This document shows, in pieces, positions 8,427 through 16,450 of a stretch of DNA of 64,000 nucleotides (its first letter is position 1; each line of letters starts with the position of its first letter). The notes under the pieces were generated by a model that saw only the letters and a program-made list of their open reading frames with translations, was not told where the DNA came from and searched no databases. The stretch covers positions 2,271,876-2,335,875 of the forward strand of contig NZ_CP040908.1 of NCBI RefSeq assembly GCF_013488205.1, in the 5' to 3' direction. The position numbers were made by a program, and so were the translations under genes. The DNA comes from Empedobacter falsenii. GTDB taxonomy: Bacteria; Bacteroidota; Bacteroidia; Flavobacteriales; Weeksellaceae.

Positions 8427-8954
8427 TTAATTGATCTCTAAAATACTTTCAGTTTCGTTGATTGTAATTGTGGTTTTTAGAGGACTAGATTCCAGTAAAC
8501 CATAATTTTCTTTTAGATTGGTGGTCGGTTTTTTCAATAAATCAATTAATTGATCAATTGATTCTTGATAGATTTTCTTTTTTGTTGAGCTCTTAACTAA
8601 AGAAATATAATACGTCTTATAGTTTTTCTTAATTGGAGCTTCTTTTTCTATTTCTTCTGCAATATTTTTAAAGAAACTAGTTCTATTTTCAGAATTTTTG
8701 ACCACAATACGTTTTATATTTTTACCTTCAGTTTCTACCTCAATATTCAACGTATATGGTTCAATTTTTACTGAGTTGTACATTACTTTTTGATTTCCAA
8801 AATTATCTTCAACAGATGTAGAAGAAACTTTATAAAAATCCTCTAACTCATTTACTCGATTTCCAATAAATTGTTTTAAATTTTTGTAATCCAAATTTTG
8901 AGAGAAACCCATACTACACAACAATAGTAATAAAGTAGATAAAATAATCTTCAT
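8427..8954 (-). CDS. secreted protein of unknown function, 175 residues
   Basis: The 175-residue product has a clear signal peptide (LLLLLCSMGFSQ) followed by a mixed, lysine-rich soluble domain without a motif I recognise. It contains no cysteine in the mature part and no sorting domain, so it probably stays in the periplasm. It is the first gene of a likely two-gene unit with 7900-8397. It is transcribed divergently from the TPR-LuxR regulator at 9128, so the two may share regulatory DNA. Confidence 0.65.
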   Translation of the reverse strand: MKIILSTLLLLLCSMGFSQNLDYKNLKQFIGNRVNELEDFYKVSSTSVEDNFGNQKVMYNSVKIEPYTLNIEVETEGKNIKRIVVKNSENRTSFFKNIAEEIEKEAPIKKNYKTYYISLVKSSTKKKIYQESIDQLIDLLKKPTTNLKENYGLLESSPLKTTITINETESILEIN

Positions 8955-9037
8955 TTTTATAAATAATTAGCTATTAACACTAGATTTATGTGTTAAATAA
9001 ATTCTTTGCAAATTTTAGGATTCAGTACTTAAATTCC

Positions 9038-9045
9038 TACTTTTG
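9038..9045 (+). promoter_or_regulatory. -7 box TACTTTTG of the TPR-LuxR gene
   Basis: A perfect TAnnTTTG match about 80 bp before the ATG at 9128. The best upstream TTTG (9005-9008) is 29 nt away, too far for a good -33 element. Confidence 0.45.
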
Positions 9046-9050
9046 CAGGA

Positions 9051-9092
9051 GTAGTTATGAGGTAGTTTAATGATTACTACCTATGGGTAGTT
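9051..9092. promoter_or_regulatory. three GTAGTT copies, candidate regulator site
   Basis: GTAGTT occurs at 9051-9056, 9062-9067 and 9087-9092. The first two are one helical turn apart. An opposite-strand ACTACC at 9076-9081 makes a dyad with the third copy (CTACC-TATG-GGTAG). The cluster lies just downstream of the -7 box, where a bound protein could repress transcription. Confidence 0.35.
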
Positions 9093-9127
9093 GAGTTACT
9101 TTACTAAATATCAGTCATATAATAAAA

Positions 9128-10345
9128 ATGAATAACAAAACACTTTTAATATTCTTTACTCTATTTTTCACCCAGGTAGGGATAGGAAATACAATAAATT
9201 CCGAAATTCTAAAAAAAGAAATTTCATCTTATAATGAAATTGGTTCATTTGATAAATCAATTATCAAATTGGATAGTATTATACATTCTAAAAACGTAAC
9301 GAATTACGATTTATATAATCTGTATTTGTTAAAATATCTTACATATAAAACATTATTAAATTATCCAGAAGCAGAAGAAAATTTAAACGTTGCTGAAAAA
9401 TATGGTTTAAAGAGTGCTAAATACAAATCCGAAGTTGAGACAAGAGTTTTGATTGAACGAATCTTTATCCAATTTGATTATTTAAAATATGATAAGGTTG
9501 AGGAATTGCTCGAAAAAGTAAATAAATCTAATTTAAAATATTTGGATGCCGAAACGTTTGGCTTTTATATTTCTGTTATAGGCACAATGAATAGTATAAA
9601 TAAAAATTATATTCAGGCAGAAAAAGATTATTTGGAAGGGATAAAAATTTTGAAGCAAAAATCTCCCAAACATTTACCTAATATTTATAGAAAGCTTTTA
9701 CACTTATATACAGAAACAAAAGACAATAAGAAGGCTTTAGAAGCTTTTAACAAAGGGTTATATTATGCAAAACATTATGGTATAAAACTTTATATTTTGA
9801 ATATGTACGAATCTCTTACTTGGTATTATGCTCAGAATGAAGATTGGGAAAAAGCATATAAAACAAGATTAATTGTGAATGATCTTGCAACCGATTATGA
9901 TGCAATTAATCAAAGTGGAAAATTACAAAATTTAGAAAGAGAAATCATTAACAAACGAAATGATTTAGAAGTTCGAAATCAGAAAAATATCCGACTATTT
10001 CTGGTTATTATTTCTGCAATTTTGATCATATTATTAATTGTTCTTTATAAATTCTACAAGATAAACATCGAAAAAAGAAAACTTGTTGAAAATGAAAATG
10101 AACGGATGAGAAATAAACTTTCTAATTTGATTAATCATTCAAATAATGCAAATCAAGTTGAAAAGAAAATCATTTTAAGTGATTATAATCTTTCGGAAAG
10201 GCAATTGGATATCATCGAATTAGTAAAAAAAGGATTTACAAATAAAGAAATTGCAACTGAACTCTATATTTCTGAGAATACAGTGAAATATCATTTGAAG
10301 GTTATTTACAATACTTTAGGAATAGAGAGTCGTAATTCGTTGTAA
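9128..10345 (+). CDS. TPR-repeat membrane protein with C-terminal LuxR-type HTH
   Basis: This 405-residue protein has a signal or anchor segment (residues 4-18), TPR-like helices over about 35-270, one membrane helix (about 287-307) and a short coiled coil. It ends in a GerE/LuxR helix-turn-helix (LSERQLDIIELVKKGFTNKEIATELYISENTVKYHL, about 356-391). The order suggests a one-component membrane regulator, as for the protein at 388-2109, although the two are not close paralogues. It stops at IESRNSL, a little earlier than most LuxR domains, so the last helix is short. The divergent secreted-protein genes are natural candidate targets, which is an inference. Confidence 0.75.
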   Translation: MNNKTLLIFFTLFFTQVGIGNTINSEILKKEISSYNEIGSFDKSIIKLDSIIHSKNVTNYDLYNLYLLKYLTYKTLLNYPEAEENLNVAEKYGLKSAKYKSEVETRVLIERIFIQFDYLKYDKVEELLEKVNKSNLKYLDAETFGFYISVIGTMNSINKNYIQAEKDYLEGIKILKQKSPKHLPNIYRKLLHLYTETKDNKKALEAFNKGLYYAKHYGIKLYILNMYESLTWYYAQNEDWEKAYKTRLIVNDLATDYDAINQSGKLQNLEREIINKRNDLEVRNQKNIRLFLVIISAILIILLIVLYKFYKINIEKRKLVENENERMRNKLSNLINHSNNANQVEKKIILSDYNLSERQLDIIELVKKGFTNKEIATELYISENTVKYHLKVIYNTLGIESRNSL

Positions 10346-10350
10346 ATAAT

Positions 10351-10385
10351 AAAAGTCTACTCATATAAAATGAGTAGACTTTTTG
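10351..10385. terminator. bidirectional terminator between convergent genes
   Basis: A perfect 14-bp stem (AAAAGTCTACTCAT / ATGAGTAGACTTTT) with a 5-nt loop, with A-run and T-run on the two sides, serves both the TPR-LuxR gene and the pectate lyase gene. Confidence 0.85.
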
Positions 10386-10409
10386 TTAATTAATTATAAA
10401 GCTATTTTA

Positions 10410-12914
10410 TTATTTCTTTATAATTTTTTTAGTTTCAATACCATTATCTGTTTCGATTTGAACAATATAAATACCAGATTTCAATCCTTTCATTCCAATT
10501 ATTGATTGATTATTCACTTGTTTTACAACTTGTCCTAAAGTATTTAAAACCGTCACTTTATTAATCTTATTATTCAAATTAGATCTCACCTCAAATTTAT
10601 CTTGAACTGGATTTGGATAAATAGAAATATTCGAATTAGTGATGCTAACTTCTGATGTCATCAGATTTTCTTTTTCAAATTCAGTTTTGATATAATATAA
10701 GTTAGCCGTATCGCCTTTTGTAATTTTATTTTCACCAATAGGAACATCATTTATAATTACAATACCATCTTTTGCTACATAATTTACGCCATTAAGTTTT
10801 ATCTTACCATTAAAACTTGGATCAAGAACCAATGTTAAAGTTGATTTCTTTTTAGTCGTATAACTAATAACTGTTGCAGATTCTATTTTCAGACGTTTTG
10901 TAAAAGTCAACTCATCATAAGTGGCCGTTCCATCTGTTGAATTAATATTAGCCGTTCCAGAAAATGTATAAAACTTACTTGATAAACCGTTTATTGTAAA
11001 GTTATGCGTTTCTACGCTTGCACTTGTTTCATCTGTATCAATTGTAATTGTTCCCGTTGCTGAAATTGGTGTTCCTGTACCAATAGTTTTAACCGTAAAA
11101 CTTGTATCTGAAGTTGGTATACCAAATACCAATAATGTTTTTGTCGAAATATCTTTCGTAAAATCTATTCCATTTGCAGGAAGTCCAACTATTTCTAAAT
11201 CACTTGCTGTTCCTCCCCAAACAAAATTCATTGGTTCTATTGCTGTATTTGATTTTACTGTCTGATCATTATTAGTTGGTATTACTAATGTGTGCGTACT
11301 TACAGGTGTATAATCGATACCTTGAACATAAACCAATGAGGATTTATAATTTTTCAATAAATTCATCAATGCCTGATTTACTGCGTACGATTTATCATCA
11401 ACAGAATTATCAAACGTAAATTTTATATCTCCTCCCTGTACTCTACCTGCATATTTCATAATTTTATCTTTTGCGATACTTGGTTCATCAACTATCAAAT
11501 TCTTTACATAAAATGAAGAATTTGTATCAAAATTATTATAAACCGAAGCTCCTTTCAAAGCTTTAATAGAAGAACTTAATACTTCATCTCTTGTTTTTGA
11601 AACATAAGCATCAAACTGAATAGGATTTGAAGATGCATCGTAAGGCAAAAATGAATTAGCTCCTTCTATATAATTATTAAAAGCTTTTATAATTCCGCCA
11701 TCTTCATTAGAAAAAGTTCCTGTTGAATTAGATGCGATATCACTTCCTTGTTTAGAAATCAACATAGGATATTTTGAATTCCTGAAATAATTGCCTTCAG
11801 CAAAAATAGAAGCACCCATAGTCGTTCCAATACCATATTTAGAATTACCATCGTAATAATTATTATAAATGTGAGTTGTATAAGTTCTTACACGAGGATG
11901 TCTAGAATCTGAATGATCAAACCAATTATGATGGTAAGTTGCATAAGCATTAACTGTATTCGCTTCGCTCAAACCAAGCAGACTTGATTTACCATTATCC
12001 CAAAAATGATTATACGAAAAAGTGATATAGCCAGATTTTTTTGCATCTAAAGCTCCATCTCCTTTTTCTTGATCTGCATCTTTTCCAGGAAAACCATAAA
12101 ATAGGTCATTATTATGTACCCAGATATAATCATTGGATTGTTGCAAGCTTATATTATCTCCTTCAGCTGCATCAGTTAACATAAATCCTAGATTACGAAT
12201 TTCTACATTTGAAGCATTTTTAATTCGTACTCCCCATCCATTTGCTACAGCATCTATTCCAACACCTTCAAATGTGATATAACTTCCACTATTATTGTTA
12301 TTTTCTATAACAATATCTCCATTCAACATGTATGAAAAATCAGTTACATTTCCTAAAAGACGTACAACAAGAGGTCTCGTATCTTTTCCTTTCTTAAAAC
12401 CATCTAAGATATTTTGTAAACCAACACAAGGATTACTATTTGCCCCAGTAACATTCAAACTTATAGAGTTCTTGTTATCCTCTGAAACATACAAAACAAC
12501 AGCATCATTTTTTAATGTTCCGTCAAAATTATACGCTCCTGGTGCTCTATTGTTACTATGTGCAAAACCATTACGGTCATAAGGTAATACAGTTACATTA
12601 CTTGTGACAACATTCTCTTTTTCAATACCATTTACAACTGATACTATTTTAAATGTATATTCTCCAGAAGCCAATCCTAAAATATCAGCTCTGAAAAAAG
12701 ATCCGTAATTCCTTATTAATTGAGTGTCTATTTTTCTGTTAGTGATTCCGTTTCCTGAATAATATACATTGTAACTATCAACTGTTTCTGAGGGAGGATT
12801 CCATTTAACATAAGCAGATTCTAACCATCCTGCTGATTCTGTAACATTAACTTTCTGAGCGGATAAATTAACTATTCCTAAAACTCCAAAAGCACTTAAT
12901 AAAATTTTTTTCAT
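10410..12914 (-). CDS. pectate lyase (PL1-like) with fibronectin-III-like and T9SS sorting domains
   Basis: The 834-residue protein has a signal peptide (ends near NLSAQ) and an Fn3-like module (about 22-105, AYVKWNPP). A PL1-type right-handed beta-helix follows (about 115-420), with WVHNNDLFYG, GDGALDAKKSGYITFSYNHF and the catalytic-region motif SRHPRVR. The middle (about 480-740) is beta-rich and of unclear role. The end is a T9SS type A domain (YPNPVQDKFEV, LKSGIYIVQIE). It should cleave polygalacturonate by calcium-dependent beta-elimination outside the cell. A perfect LacI-type operator at 12930-12943 suggests sugar-responsive control. Confidence 0.85.
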   Translation of the reverse strand: MKKILLSAFGVLGIVNLSAQKVNVTESAGWLESAYVKWNPPSETVDSYNVYYSGNGITNRKIDTQLIRNYGSFFRADILGLASGEYTFKIVSVVNGIEKENVVTSNVTVLPYDRNGFAHSNNRAPGAYNFDGTLKNDAVVLYVSEDNKNSISLNVTGANSNPCVGLQNILDGFKKGKDTRPLVVRLLGNVTDFSYMLNGDIVIENNNNSGSYITFEGVGIDAVANGWGVRIKNASNVEIRNLGFMLTDAAEGDNISLQQSNDYIWVHNNDLFYGFPGKDADQEKGDGALDAKKSGYITFSYNHFWDNGKSSLLGLSEANTVNAYATYHHNWFDHSDSRHPRVRTYTTHIYNNYYDGNSKYGIGTTMGASIFAEGNYFRNSKYPMLISKQGSDIASNSTGTFSNEDGGIIKAFNNYIEGANSFLPYDASSNPIQFDAYVSKTRDEVLSSSIKALKGASVYNNFDTNSSFYVKNLIVDEPSIAKDKIMKYAGRVQGGDIKFTFDNSVDDKSYAVNQALMNLLKNYKSSLVYVQGIDYTPVSTHTLVIPTNNDQTVKSNTAIEPMNFVWGGTASDLEIVGLPANGIDFTKDISTKTLLVFGIPTSDTSFTVKTIGTGTPISATGTITIDTDETSASVETHNFTINGLSSKFYTFSGTANINSTDGTATYDELTFTKRLKIESATVISYTTKKKSTLTLVLDPSFNGKIKLNGVNYVAKDGIVIINDVPIGENKITKGDTANLYYIKTEFEKENLMTSEVSITNSNISIYPNPVQDKFEVRSNLNNKINKVTVLNTLGQVVKQVNNQSIIGMKGLKSGIYIVQIETDNGIETKKIIKK

Positions 12915-12929
12915 AAATAGTGTTTTAAT

Positions 12930-12943
12930 TGTAATCGATTACA
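12930..12943. promoter_or_regulatory. LacI-type palindromic operator upstream of pectate lyase
   Basis: TGTAATCGATTACA is a perfect 14-bp palindrome fitting the LacI-family pattern TGnAAnCGnTTnCA. It lies 16 bp before the pectate lyase ATG (12914), where a bound repressor would block transcription. A second match lies at 13156-13169. Confidence 0.65.
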
Positions 12944-13155
12944 TTATTTGTTTAAAAAATAACTTTTATCTTGATTACATATGTGTATTATGTACAATAT
13001 TAACAATTATTTTAAATATATTCCAAAAAACAAATCAAAATAAGTAATCTATTAATCAACAACTTATATAATTATACTTATATTTATTTTAAAGCGTCAT
13101 ATTTACACTAAAAAGTGAAATTTTATTGGAAAATAAAATAATATAATTAACTTTA

Positions 13156-13169
13156 TGCAAACGATTACA
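13156..13169. promoter_or_regulatory. LacI-type operator upstream of small secreted protein
   Basis: TGCAAACGATTACA also fits TGnAAnCGnTTnCA at every fixed position. It lies 30 bp before the ATG at 13200. Because the operator overlaps an in-frame upstream ATG (13155), the downstream ATG is the better start. Confidence 0.6.
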
Positions 13170-13199
13170 CTAATATTAATCACAAAAAAAATTCAAATT

Positions 13200-14000
13200 A
13201 TGAAGAAATCTTTAATCTTTTCTGCATTATCTTTAACGATAATGTCACTTAGTGTTAATGCTCAAACATTAACTAAATCCTGGGATTTTAGTGCATGGGA
13301 TAATGAATCAACTGGTTATTCTGAAACTAAAATTATTGATAACCTAGGTCTATTTGCTGGCGCAAGTGTAACAAATATGGGAGTTGTTGAAAGTAATAAT
13401 GCTACATTTCCAGACGCATGGAAAGGAAGTAAGCGATTAAAATTAAATGGAGGAAGCTACGAAAGTACTGAAACTTCTTTTATCTCACCATCAAAAAGAT
13501 ATTTATTCTTTTCTGTTACAGAACCTGTTAAAATAAAGGTTTGGTTTAAATCTGGAAGCTCTTCAGGTACAAGAACATTATATATAACTGATGGAAAGGA
13601 AGTTATCAGTAAAATAGATGTAAATGGAAGTGATAATATTACAACCGATTACATTGAATATAAAGGAGGTGCAGGAACTATTTATTTAGGAGGTGATCAA
13701 GCTTTAAACATTTATAAAATAGAAGTTTATGACGGAAAATTAGGAACAACCTCTACTCTATCTACAAAAAACGTATCTACAAAAAATTCTGTAAAAGTTA
13801 TAAGTTCTAATGGAAAGATTTTTATTTCCAACTTAAAAAACACGAATACTAAAATTAATGTCTATACTTATTCAGGAAATTTAATTAAATCTTTAAATAC
13901 TACTCAAGATATTAATTTTGATTTAAATAATGGAAATTATATAGTTAATATTCAATCTGATGATGAAGTTACCTCAACAAAGGTTATTGTAAAAAAATAA
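13200..14000 (+). CDS. small secreted protein with T9SS sorting domain, pectate-lyase neighbour
   Basis: From the ATG at 13200 the product is 266 residues, with a textbook signal peptide (MKKSLIFSALSLTIMSLSVNAQ in outline). An in-frame ATG at 13155 would add 15 residues before the signal peptide and falls on the operator, so I rejected it. Residues about 22-180 form a beta-rich domain (WDFSAW, YLFFSVTEPVKIKVWF, RTLYITDG) like the domains often attached to pectin enzymes, possibly carbohydrate-binding. The end (about 195-266) is a T9SS type A domain (INVYTYSGNLIKSL, NGNYIVNIQ). It shares a LacI-type operator with the lyase. Confidence 0.7.
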   Translation: MKKSLIFSALSLTIMSLSVNAQTLTKSWDFSAWDNESTGYSETKIIDNLGLFAGASVTNMGVVESNNATFPDAWKGSKRLKLNGGSYESTETSFISPSKRYLFFSVTEPVKIKVWFKSGSSSGTRTLYITDGKEVISKIDVNGSDNITTDYIEYKGGAGTIYLGGDQALNIYKIEVYDGKLGTTSTLSTKNVSTKNSVKVISSNGKIFISNLKNTNTKINVYTYSGNLIKSLNTTQDINFDLNNGNYIVNIQSDDEVTSTKVIVKK

Positions 14001-14006
14001 TCTCAT

Positions 14007-14036
14007 AAAAAAATCTCGCAATTGCGAGATTTTTTT
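14007..14036. terminator. bidirectional terminator
   Basis: A perfect 30-nt palindrome (AAAAAAATCTCGCAA and complement) with A- and T-runs lies between the convergent genes ending at 14000 and 14035; it overlaps the last codon of the latter. Confidence 0.85.
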
Positions 14037-14505
14037 ATTTATTCATTTGTTTCAATATACTTAATGTTTTTTTATCGACTTGATCTGCATAAAAAAACTT
14101 CAAAACATCTTTGATAATTTTTTCTTTCGGAACTATAAAGTTGAATAATGTCAAACTTGATTTCAGTTTCATTGCATCATTTTTTCCGAAAATTAATTGC
14201 GGAATTACGCCTATATGTTGCATTAATAATACAGATAAAACTTCTAAATAATTTCCCCAAAGTTCTTCATCTTTCACAAAAGCTCTCGCCTCTTCTTTTG
14301 AAGAAATCGAAAATTCTAATGACGAATCACTCGAGCCTAATCCAACTAATTGAGGAAACATAAAAACAATCCAATTCGTTTGTTTTTTTCCTGCATGAAC
14401 TTCCATTAAGATTTCATCATACACAAAACTTTGCGCATCGTGAAATCGTTTCAAATTAAATTTATCGTGAGGATCTTTTTGTTTCAGTAAATCTCCTATT
14501 TTCAT
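14035..14505 (-). CDS. DUF1810 family protein
   Basis: The 156-residue product matches the DUF1810 pattern: FNLKRFHDAQ near the N-terminus, a basic segment GKKQTNWIVFMFPQLVGLGSS, then EARAFV and the ending FGKNDAMKLKSSLTLF. It is cytoplasmic, with no signal peptide. The biochemical role of the family is not established as far as I know. It lies just downstream of argS on the same strand but behind a terminator-like hairpin, so it is probably transcribed separately. Confidence 0.75.
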   Translation of the reverse strand: MKIGDLLKQKDPHDKFNLKRFHDAQSFVYDEILMEVHAGKKQTNWIVFMFPQLVGLGSSDSSLEFSISSKEEARAFVKDEELWGNYLEVLSVLLMQHIGVIPQLIFGKNDAMKLKSSLTLFNFIVPKEKIIKDVLKFFYADQVDKKTLSILKQMNK

Positions 14506-14516
14506 ATTGTAAAGTT

Positions 14517-14546
14517 AAAAAAATACCTCACCAAATTGATGAGGCA
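14517..14546 (-). terminator. intrinsic terminator of argS
   Basis: A short stem (CCTCA 14526-14530 with TGAGG 14540-14544) precedes, on the minus strand, a seven-base U-tract at 14517-14523. It lies about 25 nt past the argS stop. Confidence 0.6.
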
Positions 14547-14568
14547 TTTTATTTATTTTATAAGTCGA

Positions 14569-16341
14569 TTACATTCTTTCTGGAACACCAATTCCTAATA
14601 AACGTAACGAATTCTGAATTGTATTTGCAACCCATTGAGAAAGATATAAACGGAAATTTTTCACGTTTTCATCTTCATTTTTCAAGATTGGGTTATTTTG
14701 GTAGAATGAATTAAATAATTTCACTAATTCATACACATAATTCGCAATCAAAGCAGGGCTCATTTCTGTTGCTGCTTTTTCTATTGTATCTTCGAAATCG
14801 TATAATGCACGAATAATTTCTTTTTCTGCATCATTCAACTCTATTGCATTTACATCAAATTCTTTTGGTGATTCTTTTCTCAATAATGACTGAATACGCG
14901 CAAAAGTATATTGAATAAATGGTCCTGTATTTCCATTAAAATCGACAGATTCTTTCGGATCGAATAAAATACGTTTCTTAGGATCTACTTTCAAAATGTA
15001 ATATTTCAAAGCACCCATCGCAATTGTTTCGTACAACTCAGCTTTTTCATCATCAGACATTCCGTCTAATTTTCCTAATTCTTCAGAAATCTCTTTTGCA
15101 GTATTGTAAACTTCTTGCATCAAATCATCTGCATCAACAACAGTTCCTTCACGCGATTTCATTTTTCCGTTTGGTAAATCAACCATTCCGTAAGACAAGT
15201 GATGTAAAGCATCAGCCCAAGAATAACCTAATTTTTTCAAGATTAAGAATAAAACTTTGAAGTGATAATCTTGCTCATTTCCTACAACATACGTTAATTC
15301 TTCTAACGTTGGATTATTTTTGAAACGCTCTACTGCAGTTCCCAAATCTTGCGTGATATAAACTGAAGTTCCGTCCGAACGTAAAACTAATTTTTCATCC
15401 AAACCTTCTGCAGTCAAATCAATCCAAACAGAACCATCTTCTCTTTTGTAGAAAACACCTTTGTTTAAACCTTCTTCAACAATATCTTTTCCTAAAATAT
15501 AGGTATTTGATTCGTATAAATATTCGTCAAAAGCAACACCAAGACGTTTGTACGTTTTCGCGAAACCATCATACACCCAACCGTTCATTTTTTGCCAAAG
15601 CTCAATAACTTTTGGTTCATGTGCTTCCCATTGACGCAGCATTTCTTGTGCTTCTAAGAAAATTGGAGCTTCTTTTTTCGCTTCATCTTCAGTTTTTCCT
15701 TGTGCTTCTAATTCTTTGATTTCTTGACGATAGTGTTTGTCAAATTCCACATAATATTTTCCTACCAAATGGTCGCCTTTCATATTTGCAGATTCTGGCG
15801 TTTCACCATTTCCAAATTTTTCCCAAGCAATCATCGATTTACAAATGTGAATACCACGATCGTTGATAATTTGTGTTTTAATCACATTATTTCCTGCTGC
15901 TTCAATGATTTGAGAAACCGAAAATCCTAACAAATTATTACGGACATGTCCTAAATGCAAAGGTTTGTTTGTATTTGGCGATGAATATTCTACCATTACC
16001 GTTCTCGAATTTTCATCAACTTTTGTAATTCCAAAAGTTGAATTTTGAGCATTTTGAGTAAAATTTTCTAAAAATTCTACTGAACTTAAACTCATATTCA
16101 AGAAACCTTTTACAACATTAAACGCTGTAATTTTATTATTTTCAACCAAATTTTCACCGATTTTAGAACCGATTTCTTCTGGTTTACCTTTCAAAGTTCT
16201 GATTAATGGGAAAACAACCAATGTATAATCACCTTCAAACTCTTTCCTTGTAAACTGAATTTCAACAGATTCAGGGTTAATTTGATAAACGTTTTGAATC
16301 GCTTCTAAAACATTCTGCGTGATGTATTGTTTTAAACTCAT
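14569..16341 (-). CDS. argS: arginyl-tRNA synthetase
   Basis: The 590-residue class I synthetase charges tRNA-Arg with arginine at the expense of ATP. The N-terminal Add-1 domain (about 1-100) leads into the catalytic core with the HIGH-type motif HLGH at residues 129-132 (SSPNTNKPLHLGH). The KMSKS loop is replaced by KMKSREG near 395, as is usual in ArgS. The C-terminal anticodon-binding domain ends in LRLLGIGVPERM, a typical ArgS finish. Length is normal. It is divergent from the helicase gene across a 110-bp spacer holding two facing promoters. Confidence 0.97.
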   Translation of the reverse strand: MSLKQYITQNVLEAIQNVYQINPESVEIQFTRKEFEGDYTLVVFPLIRTLKGKPEEIGSKIGENLVENNKITAFNVVKGFLNMSLSSVEFLENFTQNAQNSTFGITKVDENSRTVMVEYSSPNTNKPLHLGHVRNNLLGFSVSQIIEAAGNNVIKTQIINDRGIHICKSMIAWEKFGNGETPESANMKGDHLVGKYYVEFDKHYRQEIKELEAQGKTEDEAKKEAPIFLEAQEMLRQWEAHEPKVIELWQKMNGWVYDGFAKTYKRLGVAFDEYLYESNTYILGKDIVEEGLNKGVFYKREDGSVWIDLTAEGLDEKLVLRSDGTSVYITQDLGTAVERFKNNPTLEELTYVVGNEQDYHFKVLFLILKKLGYSWADALHHLSYGMVDLPNGKMKSREGTVVDADDLMQEVYNTAKEISEELGKLDGMSDDEKAELYETIAMGALKYYILKVDPKKRILFDPKESVDFNGNTGPFIQYTFARIQSLLRKESPKEFDVNAIELNDAEKEIIRALYDFEDTIEKAATEMSPALIANYVYELVKLFNSFYQNNPILKNEDENVKNFRLYLSQWVANTIQNSLRLLGIGVPERM

Positions 16342-16368
16342 TTTATTCCTTTTTACTTAATCGAAATG

Positions 16369-16376
16369 CAAAAGTA
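16369..16376 (-). promoter_or_regulatory. -7 box TACTTTTG of argS
   Basis: On the minus strand TACTTTTG matches TAnnTTTG. It predicts a leader of about 24 nt before the argS ATG. Confidence 0.55.
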
Positions 16377-16438
16377 CGAAGTTTCAACGAATTTGAACGG
16401 ATTGCACATTGAGTTTTTAAGAAGTCATCAAGAAAACT

Positions 16439-16446
16439 TATCTTTG
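16439..16446 (+). promoter_or_regulatory. -7 box TATCTTTG of the helicase gene
   Basis: A perfect TAnnTTTG match separated by only 4 nt from the ATG at 16451. A TTTT at 16414-16417 could act as a weak -33 element. The mRNA is probably leaderless or nearly so. Confidence 0.6.
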
Positions 16447-16450
16447 CAAA

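Noticed and set aside
13155-13199. ATG at 13155 as start of the small secreted protein
   Set aside because: It lies on the LacI-type operator and would put 15 residues before a standard signal peptide; the ATG at 13200 fits better.
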